Notes: generated by a model not told the origin, from the letters alone. A stretch of DNA of 64,000 nt from Luteolibacter luteus (GCF_012913485.1 NZ_CP051774.1:4154001-4218000); one strand, 5' to 3'; shown: positions 53,617 to 63,014, numbered from the stretch's first letter. Translations and numbers: made by a program.

Positions 53617-54462
53617 TTATAAGAGCGCGTTCAGGGTGATGAGCGCCCCGGCTCCGGGGTCGCGGAACTCCCTTGATTCAAAGCCTGCTTTCTCCACGTA
53701 GCCCAGTGCCGCGAACTCACCACTTGGATCTGCCACGGGTGACACGCTTGTGATCACGCCGGCGCTTTTCTCCGCATCCGGAAGTTGAAGTTCGTCGCCG
53801 GGCTTCACGCCGGCAGGCACGGTGAAGCGAGCCAGCCTTCGGTTCACTTTGCCCGCAGTCTTGATGCGGGAAAGCACCTCTTGGCCGATGTAGCAGCCCT
53901 TGTGATAGGAGATGGCATTGCGGTCCAAGCCAGCCTCCGGAGGCAGCATCCCTTCCGTGAGCTCGGCGTTCCAAGCGGGCACTCCCGCTGCGATGCGGGC
54001 CGCTTCAGCTTCCTCGGTGGAGAGGGCGGGGTAGGGGATTTCGGTTCCAGTGGGAACCCAAAGGTCAAAGCCCTCGATTCCGATTCGTGAAGCCTTCCTC
54101 GCAAAGCCATCCGCTGCCTCAGGAGAGGTGGCGGCACCTGGCACATGCACGAGCTGCCATGCCTCGGAAAGGTTCTCCACTTCCACATCGTCCGCGATCA
54201 GATATCGCGTGAGACGTGCTTCGAGTTCTTCGGCAAGGTTCGCGGGGCCTTCAATCCAGATCGAGTCATCCTGACCACGGAAGACATGGACGAAAAACTG
54301 GAGCTTGCCCTTGGCATCGGTCACGCAGGCGGGGAGGGCCTTATCCTCCAGCTTTCGCACGTCTTGGGTAAGCTGGCCATTCAGGTAGCGCACTGCATCC
54401 GGGCCGCGGAAAGCCAGCAGCGAATGTTTCGCCGCAGGCAAGCAAGATGGGATATCACTCAT
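53617..54462 (-). CDS. ygfZ: Folate-binding YgfZ/GcvT-family protein
   Basis: A 281-residue protein related to the T-protein of glycine cleavage. YgfZ proteins help maintain certain Fe-S enzymes. The signature K-G-C-Y-x-G-Q-E is intact (HKGCYIGQEVLSRIKTAG). The C-terminal beta-barrel domain (about 195-281) is present. It is the last gene of a three-gene minus-strand operon and overlaps the dehydrogenase by 4 bases. Confidence 0.9.
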   Translation of the reverse strand: MSDIPSCLPAAKHSLLAFRGPDAVRYLNGQLTQDVRKLEDKALPACVTDAKGKLQFFVHVFRGQDDSIWIEGPANLAEELEARLTRYLIADDVEVENLSEAWQLVHVPGAATSPEAADGFARKASRIGIEGFDLWVPTGTEIPYPALSTEEAEAARIAAGVPAWNAELTEGMLPPEAGLDRNAISYHKGCYIGQEVLSRIKTAGKVNRRLARFTVPAGVKPGDELQLPDAEKSAGVITSVSPVADPSGEFAALGYVEKAGFESREFRDPGAGALITLNALL

Positions 54463-55310
54463 GACTGCAGGTAAGGTGCCGCCAGCGCGGAGTAGTCCTT
54501 GTCTGCCAGGCCTTGGTCGCAGAGTTCCTGCATGCGTTTCGAAACGGTGCGGATCGCGGGTGTCTCGATCCCCGCTTGCTCGGCCAGTTCCAGTACGTAG
54601 CGGCTGTCCTTGAGCATGTTAGAAAGCGAGAAATGGGTGTCGAAATCTCCGCTGGCCATCGTCGGCAGCTTCATCGCGGCGAGCACCGAACCACAGGCAT
54701 TCCGCGAGACGGCATCGATCAATTGCTCCGGCGCGATCCCGTGGCGAGTGGCGGTGGCCATCGACTCGGCCAAGGCCTGGACGGTGCAGGCCGAAATCAG
54801 ATTGGTGACCAGCTTCATGACCGTCGCCGATCCAGCTTCCCCGCAGCGCAGCACCGACTTCGCCGTTTTGAGAAGCACCGGCTCGACGCGGTCCACCAAG
54901 TTTGCGGGGCCGCCCGCATAGTAAACCAGACCTGCGCCTGCCGCCGCCTCACGGCTACCCGTGAAAGGGCAATCAAGGAAGCTCAGGCCGCGGGCCGCGC
55001 ACTCGGACGCCAACCATTGTGTGGTCGCGAGATCGACGGTTGCGTGATTGACGATGATTCGCTCCTCGCCGGGCAAGGGCATGGCGAAAATCCGCTCCGC
55101 GACCTCGCGGGTGGCCTTGGCATCCTTAAGGAAAAGCAGGACCAGATTGGCATCCTCCGCAGCTTCTTCTACCGTGGCGCATTCTCCCGGCAGGCCTTTC
55201 GGCGTGCGGTTCCAAGTGCGCACTTCACCGATGCTTGCTTTCGTCAGATTCGCGGCAGCACGCGAGCCAATGATCCCAAGACCGAGAACGGCAATCTTCC
55301 AAGAACTCAT
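54459..55310 (-). CDS. NAD(P)-dependent 3-hydroxyisobutyrate dehydrogenase-family oxidoreductase
   Basis: A 283-residue beta-hydroxyacid dehydrogenase. The Rossmann motif GLGIIGSRAAANL is at the N-terminus, the substrate loop FTGSREAAAGAGL near residue 120, and the catalytic-lysine helix is GSATVMKLVTNLISACTVQA. Relatives reduce glyoxylate, succinic semialdehyde or tartronate semialdehyde, so the substrate remains open. It overlaps genes on both sides by 4 bases, indicating a tight operon with ygfZ and the exported protein. Confidence 0.88.
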   Translation of the reverse strand: MSSWKIAVLGLGIIGSRAAANLTKASIGEVRTWNRTPKGLPGECATVEEAAEDANLVLLFLKDAKATREVAERIFAMPLPGEERIIVNHATVDLATTQWLASECAARGLSFLDCPFTGSREAAAGAGLVYYAGGPANLVDRVEPVLLKTAKSVLRCGEAGSATVMKLVTNLISACTVQALAESMATATRHGIAPEQLIDAVSRNACGSVLAAMKLPTMASGDFDTHFSLSNMLKDSRYVLELAEQAGIETPAIRTVSKRMQELCDQGLADKDYSALAAPYLQS

Positions 55311-56146
55311 GGCCCTTCCTGCCTTTGGTGGGCGAGCTCGACAAGCTTCGAGGCTTGCTGGCGGATTTCTTCGATCCGCTCCTTGGTCGGCTGTTGCCCA
55401 TCCTCAAGGGTCATCTCGGTCCGCAGGCCAGCAAAGATGTCGCGCATCGCCAAGAAGTTCGGGCGCTCTGAAATCCGGGGCTCAAGGCCGGTAACGATCG
55501 AGGAATAGTAGTCAGCGATGTCCTCGCGCATGATTTCCTTAGCGCGAGCCTCGCTGAATTGGTTCGCGACCGCATCCGAGGAGACCTGAAGGGCCCGGAT
55601 CCATCCTCCCATCGAGATCAGGTGAGCCAGATCCGCATCCCGCAGGGTGACGAGTTCGAGTTCCACGTCCTTCTGGGTGGCGGCCAGTTCTTTCTTCAAA
55701 GTGGGCACATCCTGCTTGCGGGCGCTTTCCAGCAAGCTCGCGGCATGGCGGTTTACCCGCTCGCCAGCGCCTAGCGCCTTGCCATAGCGAGTCAGTTCGG
55801 CTGCTAGGTCCTCCACCTTGCCAAGTTCGCCTGCCTGCACGACGAGGAAGCCGTCGGCAATCAGAGAGCCGAGATCCACCGCCAGATCCGCGCGGTTCAG
55901 CGGCATTTTGATGTCCGGATCCCGCTGGAATTTCAGGATTGGCAGGGGAGCCAAGGCTTCCAGGGATTCGAAGATCTTGGCGATCGATGGTGCGGTAAAC
56001 TCATTGATGGCCAGTTCTTCGCGGACATGGGGGTCTTCCAGGAGGTCGGCCGGGATATCCGGCTTGTCCCCTCCCTGCGCATAGGCGGAGGAACCGAAAA
56101 TCACCGCACCTGCGGCTGCGGCAAAGAACTGGCGTGCAAGAGTCAC
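55307..56146 (-). CDS. Exported protein of unknown function
   Basis: A 279-residue protein from the GTG at 56146; a TTG at 56182 is also in frame, but this start gives a proper signal peptide (TLARQFFAAAAGAVIFGSSA, cut near AYAQG). The mature part is mostly helical and charged, with a possible coiled coil around residues 120-150. No known domain is recognised. It is the first gene of the operon with the dehydrogenase and ygfZ; its stop overlaps the dehydrogenase start. Confidence 0.7.
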   Translation of the reverse strand: MTLARQFFAAAAGAVIFGSSAYAQGGDKPDIPADLLEDPHVREELAINEFTAPSIAKIFESLEALAPLPILKFQRDPDIKMPLNRADLAVDLGSLIADGFLVVQAGELGKVEDLAAELTRYGKALGAGERVNRHAASLLESARKQDVPTLKKELAATQKDVELELVTLRDADLAHLISMGGWIRALQVSSDAVANQFSEARAKEIMREDIADYYSSIVTGLEPRISERPNFLAMRDIFAGLRTEMTLEDGQQPTKERIEEIRQQASKLVELAHQRQEGP

Positions 56147-56209
56147 GAACCAGATGGTGCCACCGGGAAGCCCCGGCTGCAAGGGGGATGAGGCGGCTCC
56201 TTCTGCCGG

Positions 56210-56467
56210 TTAGGCGTTTACCTGCCCGAGTTCCTCAAGATAAGCTAGGAGCTCGGTATCATGGGCCTTCATCAGGTCTGCCTCCTCGCTTTCGGCACCG
56301 CTGACGATCGCCTTGTAACCGTGGTGGGAAATAACCATGTGCCCGGAATCGCTCTCCCGCCATTCGACCTCGACCAACCCGTCATGCACGATCAACTGGA
56401 GAGCCTTTTCTTCGATTTTCCCGCGCAGATCGCCGGGTGCGAGAGTGGAATTCAGGACGACTAGCAT
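56210..56467 (-). CDS. Small hypothetical protein
   Basis: An 85-residue acidic cytoplasmic protein starting at ATG, with a beta-rich first half (VVLNSTLAPGDLRGKIEEKA) and a helical, acidic end. No motif is recognised. It lies about 60 bases upstream of the exported-protein operon on the same strand and could be its first gene. Codon use matches neighbouring genes. Confidence 0.55.
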   Translation of the reverse strand: MLVVLNSTLAPGDLRGKIEEKALQLIVHDGLVEVEWRESDSGHMVISHHGYKAIVSGAESEEADLMKAHDTELLAYLEELGQVNA

Positions 56468-56536
56468 CCGTCACGATAGCACAGGTTAGGGCAGCGGGCG
56501 AGTTTTGATCGACCCGAAGCTCAAGCTGAGTGGAGC

Positions 56537-57069
56537 TTATGGAGAAGTTGGTGAATCGTTCCTCCGTAGCTCAAAAAACACCGGCTCCGAGCCGAACGGT
56601 TCATGTTCGTCTTTCCCCCTCCACCAGCCGTAGCGGAAGATCCGGCGGTCAGATGGAGTGGTGTCTTGATAATCCGAAGCGCCGATGGGGCGGATGGTTA
56701 GGATGTCGCCGGAGAGGCGTCGCCCGTTGATGGAGAAGTATCCTTCGCTATCGGTATGGGCGACGCCCGAAATGTCGAACCAGAGATACTTCTCGAGTTT
56801 CCATGGTACGCTAGCCCCGGCGATGGGGCCGCCAAGAGGGTCGATGACCCGGCCGTAAAAGCGGCCCTTGGTGCCCTGAGGTTGTTGAAGATGATCGCGA
56901 AGCAAACAATGAGGATCCAAGGGGTAAGAAGGGATATGAGCTTCTCAAAAGGTTTCGCGGAATCATTGCCCTCCCTTCCTTTTGGGGCGATCAGGCTTCG
57001 GCCTGCTCGTTTGAGAAGTTTACGCTTTTTGAGGGTGGCGCGCTCCTTTCTCGTTCCCCGCAGCTTCAT
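56537..57069 (-). pseudogene. Frameshifted membrane protein with a carboxypeptidase-regulatory-like domain
   Basis: Two overlapping frames look like halves of one protein. The upstream half (from ATG 57069) has a basic N-terminus and a transmembrane helix LISLLTPWILIVCFAIIFNN. The downstream half (ending at 56537) has GRFYGRVIDPLGGPIAGASV and HTDSEGYFSINGRRL, typical of a carboxypeptidase-regulatory-like beta domain. The switch lies about 56880-56900 and needs a -1 shift, with no canonical slippery heptamer. Either the gene is broken, or there is a sequencing error. It lies in a stretch with lower GC and few genes. Confidence 0.6.
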
Positions 57070-57418
57070 TGAGGTCGGGATCCTTTGCTGCGACGTGAGC
57101 CGATTCAATACTCAAGGGACTGGTGACTGGCCGGAGCCTCCGAATAATGAAAGATCCTCATTCCCCGGCCCGTTACCTCGCATCCACTGCTGAGGTCCTT
57201 GAAATCAAAGGATCGAACAAAATTCGAAGAGCGGGCACTAACAGGGTGTATCCTGCCGCAGAACCTCCATTTCCGGGGTTGGCGGGGACTCATTCCGAGC
57301 AAGCCGCGGGTTTCCCGGCTTGACTTGGCCAGTCGAACGTGTTGGCCTCCGGCCCGCCCGGAATCTTTCTGTTTCAATCGCTTGGCGATAACTGACTGCT
57401 TCCCAATCCCTGAGCCAC
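57070..57418. other. 349-base gap with no recognised gene
   Basis: Short open frames on both strands here (for example 57105-57434 minus and 57199-57618 plus) have no protein-like features. The gap should hold the promoter of the glycosyltransferase gene, but I could not place it. Confidence 0.4.
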
Positions 57419-58927
57419 ATGGACCTCTCTTCACCTCTCTGGTATTTTTCCTACGTTCTCGTGCTAACCGGTCTGGCTGGCTTCGGCTTTCACCGGCTTT
57501 GCATCGTTTACCTCTACCTCCGCCACTCCCGGAAGAAGCCGCAGCCCAAGGAGATCTTCCAAGATCTGCCGCTGGTGACCATCCAGCTCCCGGTTTTCAA
57601 CGAGATGCACGTCGTTGACCGGCTCCTCGATTCGGTCGCGAAGCTGGATTACCCGAAGGACAAGCTGCAGATCCAGGTGCTGGACGACTCCACGGACGAG
57701 ACCACCGCGATCTGTCAGGCTGGCGTGGAACGCCTTCAGGGCCAGGGTTTTGATGCGGAAATGATCCACCGTGTGGATCGCACGGGCTACAAGGCTGGTG
57801 CGCTCGAAAACGGGACCAGGTTCGCCAAGGGCGAGCTACTTTTCATTCTGGATGCCGACTTCGTGCCGAACCCGGATGTGCTCCAGAAGACCGTTCACTA
57901 TTTCTCGGACGAGAAGATCGGCATGATTCAGACCCGCTGGGGTCACCTGAACCGCACTTACAACGTGCTGACCCGCATCCAAGCGATGTTCTTGGACGGT
58001 CACTTGGAACTCGAGCAGACCGCCCGTAACCGCAGCGGTCGCTTCTTCACTTTCAACGGCACCGCCGGCATCTGGCGGAAAAGCTGCATCGCCGACGCTG
58101 GCGGCTGGGAGCATGACACCCTCACGGAGGACATGGACCTCAGCTACCGCGCCCAGTTGAAGGGCTGGCGCTTCATTTTCCTCAATGATGTGGAAACCCC
58201 GGCCGAGTTGCCTGTCGATATGGACGGCTTCAAGAGCCAGCAGCACCGCTGGACGAAGGGTTCGATTCAGGTTTGCAAGAAGGTCCTGCCTGCCATTTGG
58301 AAGGCCAAGGTGCCCCTCTACATCAAGATGGAGGCCACGGCGCACCTGACCTCGAACTTCGCCTACCTGATGCTGATCTGCCTCTGCTTCCTGATTTACC
58401 CGAATCAGAAGGCCGCTCCGGATTTCGGCGCTTGGACGACCTACATCGTCAATATCCCGATCTTCTTCTTCGCTTCCGTGTCGGTGGTAGTGTTCTACAT
58501 CACGGCTCAGAAGGCATTGCGGCCCAATTGCTGGTGGAAGGAGTTGCCTTACCTTCCGCTGCTGCTGGCGCTGGGCATCGGGATGTCCGTCAGCAATGCC
58601 AAGGCGGTGATTGAGGCGATCTTCAATCACCAGACCGCCTTCGTCCGCACGCCGAAATACGGCATCGACCAGAAGCCGAAGGCGGACTGGAAGAAGTCCA
58701 GCTACAAGGCGATGAAGACCCTGACTCCGGTCGTCGAATTGCTCTTCGCCTTCTTCTTCCTCTTCGTCGTGGTGGAAGCTGCGATGCAAGGCCGCGTCTC
58801 TTCGGCAATTCTTCTGCTTCCCTTCCCGGTCGGTTTCTTCTATACATCGCTTTCGTCGATGGCCCGCATGCTGCCCTCCGGTCGCGTTCCTTCGGACTCC
58901 ACTGCTGAAAACACCAAGGAATCCTAA
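57419..58927 (+). CDS. Processive family 2 glycosyltransferase (cellulose synthase-like)
   Basis: A 502-residue inner-membrane enzyme. One N-terminal helix (about 7-27), a cytoplasmic GT-A domain and four to five C-terminal helices. Catalytic motifs in order: VLDDSTD (first Asp), ILDADFVP (DxD), LTEDMDLS (TED) and QQHRW (Q-x-x-R-W), the set of a processive GT2. The closest layout is the CslA/glucomannan synthase-like group, with no PilZ domain. It likely makes a beta-linked exopolysaccharide; the sugar is not determined. The L,D-transpeptidase gene follows 12 bases downstream. Confidence 0.9.
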   Translation: MDLSSPLWYFSYVLVLTGLAGFGFHRLCIVYLYLRHSRKKPQPKEIFQDLPLVTIQLPVFNEMHVVDRLLDSVAKLDYPKDKLQIQVLDDSTDETTAICQAGVERLQGQGFDAEMIHRVDRTGYKAGALENGTRFAKGELLFILDADFVPNPDVLQKTVHYFSDEKIGMIQTRWGHLNRTYNVLTRIQAMFLDGHLELEQTARNRSGRFFTFNGTAGIWRKSCIADAGGWEHDTLTEDMDLSYRAQLKGWRFIFLNDVETPAELPVDMDGFKSQQHRWTKGSIQVCKKVLPAIWKAKVPLYIKMEATAHLTSNFAYLMLICLCFLIYPNQKAAPDFGAWTTYIVNIPIFFFASVSVVVFYITAQKALRPNCWWKELPYLPLLLALGIGMSVSNAKAVIEAIFNHQTAFVRTPKYGIDQKPKADWKKSSYKAMKTLTPVVELLFAFFFLFVVVEAAMQGRVSSAILLLPFPVGFFYTSLSSMARMLPSGRVPSDSTAENTKES

Positions 58928-58939
58928 GATAGCACCCCA

Positions 58940-59617
58940 ATGATCAGGCGAATCCTGCAATCCGCCTTCCTCCTTTCTTTACTGCTCCCCGCGACTCTTT
59001 CGCTGAATAGCTGCGGGACGGCCAAAGACACTCGCAACAAGATGGTTGTGAGTGTCACGGACCAGAAGCTCCTGCTTGTCAAAGATGGCAAGCCGGTGAA
59101 ATCCTACACGATCTCGACTTCCAAGTTCGGGATCGGCTCGAAGAACGGCAGCAACTACACGCCGCTCGGTCAGATGCAGGTCGCCCGCAAGATTGGCGAC
59201 GGCTATCCGTCTGGGATGGTTTTCAAGAGCCGCCGTCCGACGGGTGAGGTTCTTCGGCCAAATGCCCCAGGGCGTGATCCCATCGTGGGTCGCATCATGT
59301 GGCTGCACGGCTTGGAAGCTCAGAACTCAAACACCTTCAAGCGCTGCGTCTATATCCACGGGACGCCGGAAGAATGGCGTCTCGGCACGCCAGCCTCTTA
59401 CGGCTGCATCCGCATGGGGCAGAAGGACGTGGTGGACCTTTATGACCGGATCGGCGAAGGCGCCGAGGTGCGCGTGATGCGCGGCTCGCTGCTGGAGACT
59501 TGGGAAGGTCAGGAGTTCGCTAAAAAGCACTCCCCGCAGATGCTTCAGGATTACGCCAACCGGCAGATCCAGACCCAGCAACTGCAGGTCAGCAATCCTG
59601 GCGTCGCGAAATTGTAA
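58940..59617 (+). CDS. L,D-transpeptidase (YkuD) lipoprotein
   Basis: A 225-residue protein with a lipoprotein signal ending at LNSC. The YkuD domain carries the catalytic segment VYIHGTPEEWRLGTPASYGC, with the nucleophile Cys156 and the upstream His in IHG. The usual SHGC is YGC here. It cross-links DAP residues or anchors proteins to peptidoglycan in the periplasm, consistent with the DAP-type MurE. It is 12 bases after the glycosyltransferase gene, so the two are probably cotranscribed. Confidence 0.9.
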   Translation: MIRRILQSAFLLSLLLPATLSLNSCGTAKDTRNKMVVSVTDQKLLLVKDGKPVKSYTISTSKFGIGSKNGSNYTPLGQMQVARKIGDGYPSGMVFKSRRPTGEVLRPNAPGRDPIVGRIMWLHGLEAQNSNTFKRCVYIHGTPEEWRLGTPASYGCIRMGQKDVVDLYDRIGEGAEVRVMRGSLLETWEGQEFAKKHSPQMLQDYANRQIQTQQLQVSNPGVAKL

Positions 59618-59714
59618 TTCCTGCCGCCAGACAAGCTTGACAGGGGCGGCGGTGTCCCTACATTGCCGCCCCCGCGCGACCCCGGTCGCCGAAACCGTCC
59701 GAATTTTTCAGAAC

Positions 59715-59978
59715 ATGGCCAATCACAAGTCCGCCCTCAAGCGCGTCCGTCAGACCAAGGTCCGCACGGAGCGTAACCGCGCCCGCAAGACCGTCATCAA
59801 GACCCTGCGCAAGAAGACCCTCGCTGCTGTCGCAGCCGCCGATGCACCGGCCGCTGGCCAGTCGCTCGCTGAATTCTCCTCCGCAGTGGACAAGGCTGCG
59901 AAGAAGGGCCTTATTCACAAGAACAAGGCAGCCAACCTGAAGAGCAAGGCCGCCAAGGCGATTGCCTCGATTGCCTGA
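59715..59978 (+). CDS. rpsT: 30S ribosomal protein S20
   Basis: An 87-residue basic protein, the usual S20 length, with the N-terminus MANHKSALKRVRQTKVRTER and the conserved C-terminal IHKNKAANLKSKA. It binds the 5' and 3' minor domains of 16S rRNA. The frame is open from 59637, but the ATG at 59715 is the canonical start. It is followed by a hairpin terminator. Confidence 0.96.
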   Translation: MANHKSALKRVRQTKVRTERNRARKTVIKTLRKKTLAAVAAADAPAAGQSLAEFSSAVDKAAKKGLIHKNKAANLKSKAAKAIASIA

Positions 59979-60017
59979 GCCGCTTTACGGACGGTTTTTG
60001 ATTTTCCGAAGCGGCTC
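59977..60017 (+). terminator. Hairpin terminator of rpsT
   Basis: GAGCCGCTT (59977-59985, overlapping the stop) pairs perfectly with AAGCGGCTC (60009-60017), with an inner CGGA/TCCG stem and a T-rich loop. Placement directly at the stop supports termination. Confidence 0.6.
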
Positions 60018-60051
60018 CGGTTTCCGGCGCCGCTTCTGCTTTTAAACCGAG

Positions 60052-60288
60052 ATGCCCCAAGCACCCCAAGAACCCGAATCGCGGCAAGCCAAGGCTGCGA
60101 AAATTGCTGCCAATCCCTCAGGCTACAAGGTCTGCGAGGGCTGCGATTCCATTGTCGGGGCTGGTGCAGTGCTCTGCCCGAATTGCCACAGCTATCGTTT
60201 CGACGACTCGGCGGAACGGGTCATTTTTCAGGCGAAGGCTCTGGGGGCACGGGAGCAAACTTCGGTCACTGCGGGTGACCTGAGCTGA
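60052..60288 (+). CDS. Small zinc-ribbon protein
   Basis: A 78-residue protein with one C-x2-C...C-x2-C zinc ribbon (VCEGCDSIVGAGAVLCPNCH) flanked by a charged N-terminus and a short helical tail. Such proteins are common small conserved genes in this phylum and may bind nucleic acid or act in a larger complex; the role is unknown. It starts about 70 bases after rpsT. Confidence 0.7.
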   Translation: MPQAPQEPESRQAKAAKIAANPSGYKVCEGCDSIVGAGAVLCPNCHSYRFDDSAERVIFQAKALGAREQTSVTAGDLS

Positions 60289-60622
60289 GCTTCAAACCAG
60301 ACTTCCCGCGGAGCGGAGATATTCCCAAGGCTGGGAAGGAACTGCCTGCCGTTTTTTCTAGACTAGGGTTTTCGGCGTAGCCGGTGCCGGTATCGTGGAC
60401 GAGGCTGTCGGTGGCCAGGCTTGCTCGCGCTCGTCTTTGAGCGATTCGTCTGAGTGCTGCGAAGCTTTGCAAGGCTTGGGCTCTGACTCCCCCATTTCCG
60501 TAACGGATGCCGTTGCTTCGAGGGGGTGCAAAGCTCACGGCGGGCGAGGCTTTGCTGGTGCCCTCGGAGTGGCGCTTGAAAAGCGCCACTCCGCAGAAAT
60601 TCCGTCGGCGGGTGCGGTCGGC
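60289..60622. other. 334-base intergenic stretch downstream of pheT with a perfect hairpin
   Basis: No gene is supported here. Open frames on both strands (for example 60266-60589 minus, 60395-60835 plus) lack starts and protein-like features. The only clear element is the hairpin at 60565-60593. The overall look is that of a spacer or decayed repeat element. Confidence 0.45.
60565..60593. terminator. Perfect 13-bp hairpin downstream of pheT
   Basis: Arms CGGAGTGGCGCTT (60565-60577) and its exact complement (60581-60593) close a GAA loop, 30 bases past the pheT stop on the minus strand. There is no T-run, so it may instead be a dispersed hairpin repeat. Confidence 0.5.
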
Positions 60623-63004
60623 TTATCGCTGCGTGACCTTCAGTCCGCTGGTGAGGGCTTCGACGACGGCCTTGTGGGCGGCATCGACTTCCTCGGCTTT
60701 CAGGGTGCGGTCGGCGGCACGGTAGTGCATGCGATAGGCGATCGACTTGCGGTCTGCAGCCAGCTTTTCACCGCTGGGATCCACGAAGACGTCGAAGCAT
60801 TCGAAGCCCGTCAGGAGCGGCTCCTTCACCTTTGAGGTGAGCACTCGCTCGATTTCGGCATTCGCAAGGGCGGCGGGGGCTTCCATCGCGAAATCGCGGG
60901 AAGAGCCCGGGAACTGCGGGAGATCCTCCAGTGTCCCCTTGCCGCCGACGAGCTTGCGCAGCTTCGGCAGATCGAGTTCGGCGACGAAGACCGGACCGGA
61001 AGCGTCGAGATCGCGCTGACGGGAGGGCAGTAGCATTGCGAAGGTGCCGAGGTTCTGGCCGTCCGCTTGGATATCGCAAGCTAGGGCGAAGCCCTCGCGC
61101 TGGCGCGGGAGGAGCTGCAGGGACGTGGAGGGAACCAGTGCAGCGACAACGGCCTTGAGATCGTAGAGATCCGCAATGGCTTCCGATTGGGCCCAACTGG
61201 CGGGGAGGCCGGGGCCGGAAAGCAGGATGCCGAGCGAATCGGACTCGAGGTCCTTCGCCTTGCCACCGCCAGCATTGCGGAAGACGCGGCCGATTTCGAA
61301 GAAGCGCAGTGCCTTGGTGCCTTGGCGAATATTCCGCGCGGCGGAGGCGACGAGGCCGGGGACCAGGCTCGGGCGCATCACGGCGTGGTCCTCGCTGAGC
61401 GGCAGGCTCACGCGGATGGTGTCGCCGGGCAGAAGAGGCTTGAGCGGCAGGGCATCGATGACCTGTTCGTCGGAGATCAGCTTGATCGTCTGGCACTCGT
61501 GGAAGCCGAGGCCGGCGAGACGCTCGCGCAGGCGCATGTCAGCGTCGTAGGCGGCGTCGACAGGGCTGGAAGGTACGAAGGTGCCACTGAAGCGGGAAGG
61601 CACGGCATCCAGGCCCTTCACTCGGACGATCTCTTCGACGAGGTCGATGTGGCGTTGCAGATCGGCGCGGAAGGACGGCACGGCCCAGGTTCCATCTGCA
61701 TTCTTGGAAAGGCCGAGGCGGGTCAGGATCGTTGCAGCTTCATCGTGGCCGATGCTAGCGCCGGTGAGCTGGTCTAGCTTGGCGAGATCAAGAGCCACTG
61801 GCTTCGTGAGCACCGGGGCTTCGCCTGCGGCCATCGTGACGGCCTCGGCGGTGCCACCGGCGATCTCAAGGATCAGTTTCACCGCCAGCGCGGAACCGGA
61901 GAGCACGCCATCCGGATTCACGCCGCGCTCGAAGCGGTAGGAGGAATCGGAAGAAAGCGCGGTGCGACGGGAGGTGCGGCGGATACGGGACGGAGTGAAA
62001 TACGCCGACTCCAATAGGATATCGGTGGTGCCTTCGGTCACGCCGCTTTCCGCGCCGCCCATCACGCCGCCGAGGGCGAGAGCATGGCCGGCTTCATCGG
62101 AGATCACGCAATCCTCGGCTTGGAGGGGGTAGGTCTGATCGTCGAGTGCGAGGAACTCTTCGCCTTCCTTGGCAGTGCGGATGACGAGCGCGCCTGAAAC
62201 CTTGGCGGCATCGAAGGCGTGCAGCGGCTGGCCAATTTCGTGCAGCACGAAGTTGGTGATATCGACGATGTTGTTGATTGGACGCAGGCCGATCGACTCG
62301 AGGCGCTCGGCAAGCCATGCCGGGCTGTCAGCGACCTTCACGCCGGAGATCTTCACGGCGGTGTAGAACGGGCAGGCATCGCTGGCTTCGATCTTCACGC
62401 CGTCTTGCGTGAAGGAGCCGCGTGCCGGGATTTCCAGCGGGGCCAGCGGCACTTCAAGCAGCGTGGCCATTTCACGGGCCATGCCGTAGTGGCTGAGCAG
62501 ATCGGGACGGTTTGGCGTCACTTCGACTTCGAGAAGCACGTCGTTGTCGAAGAGCTCCTTCACCGGCTTTCCGATCGGTGCATCGTGCGGCAGGATCATC
62601 AGGCCGTCTTCCGCATCGACCAAGCCGATCTCGCTGGCCGCGCAGAGCATGCCCTTCGACTCGACACCACGCATCTTCGTCTCGCCGATGGTAAAACCAC
62701 CGGGCAAGGCAGCGCCCGGGAGCGCGCAAGGAACGCGATCGCCGACCTTGTAGTTCTTCGCACCGCAAACGATCTGACGCAGCGCGCCTTCTCCGGCATC
62801 CACCTGTGTGACCTTGAGCTTGTCTGCATTGGGATGCTGGACAGCTTCCTTGATCTCCGCGACGACGACCTTGTCCGAGGACACTCCCTTCACTTCGATG
62901 CCTTCGACTTCGACGCCGGCGAAGGTGAGAAGCTTGTCGAGCTCGTCGGGGGTCTTGCCCTTCAGGTCAACGTGAGTCGCGAGCCAGTTCAGCGAAACGT
63001 TCAT
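60623..63004 (-). CDS. pheT: Phenylalanine-tRNA ligase beta subunit
   Basis: A 793-residue subunit from the ATG at 63004 (a TTG at 63010 is also in frame). An N-terminal tRNA-binding domain (about 40-155, with VVVAEIKEAVQHPNADKLKV) is followed by the B3/B4 editing domain, the B5 domain and the catalytic-like core. The FDX-ACB anticodon-binding domain is at the C-terminus (about 700-793). The length is normal. It is cotranscribed with pheS, 47 bases upstream. Confidence 0.95.
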   Translation of the reverse strand: MNVSLNWLATHVDLKGKTPDELDKLLTFAGVEVEGIEVKGVSSDKVVVAEIKEAVQHPNADKLKVTQVDAGEGALRQIVCGAKNYKVGDRVPCALPGAALPGGFTIGETKMRGVESKGMLCAASEIGLVDAEDGLMILPHDAPIGKPVKELFDNDVLLEVEVTPNRPDLLSHYGMAREMATLLEVPLAPLEIPARGSFTQDGVKIEASDACPFYTAVKISGVKVADSPAWLAERLESIGLRPINNIVDITNFVLHEIGQPLHAFDAAKVSGALVIRTAKEGEEFLALDDQTYPLQAEDCVISDEAGHALALGGVMGGAESGVTEGTTDILLESAYFTPSRIRRTSRRTALSSDSSYRFERGVNPDGVLSGSALAVKLILEIAGGTAEAVTMAAGEAPVLTKPVALDLAKLDQLTGASIGHDEAATILTRLGLSKNADGTWAVPSFRADLQRHIDLVEEIVRVKGLDAVPSRFSGTFVPSSPVDAAYDADMRLRERLAGLGFHECQTIKLISDEQVIDALPLKPLLPGDTIRVSLPLSEDHAVMRPSLVPGLVASAARNIRQGTKALRFFEIGRVFRNAGGGKAKDLESDSLGILLSGPGLPASWAQSEAIADLYDLKAVVAALVPSTSLQLLPRQREGFALACDIQADGQNLGTFAMLLPSRQRDLDASGPVFVAELDLPKLRKLVGGKGTLEDLPQFPGSSRDFAMEAPAALANAEIERVLTSKVKEPLLTGFECFDVFVDPSGEKLAADRKSIAYRMHYRAADRTLKAEEVDAAHKAVVEALTSGLKVTQR

Positions 63005-63014
63005 AGCCAAAAAA

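Noticed and set aside
56880-56920. Programmed -1 frameshifting
   Set aside because: No X-XXY-YYZ slippery heptamer or clear downstream structure is visible at the switch, so a disrupted gene or sequence error is simpler.
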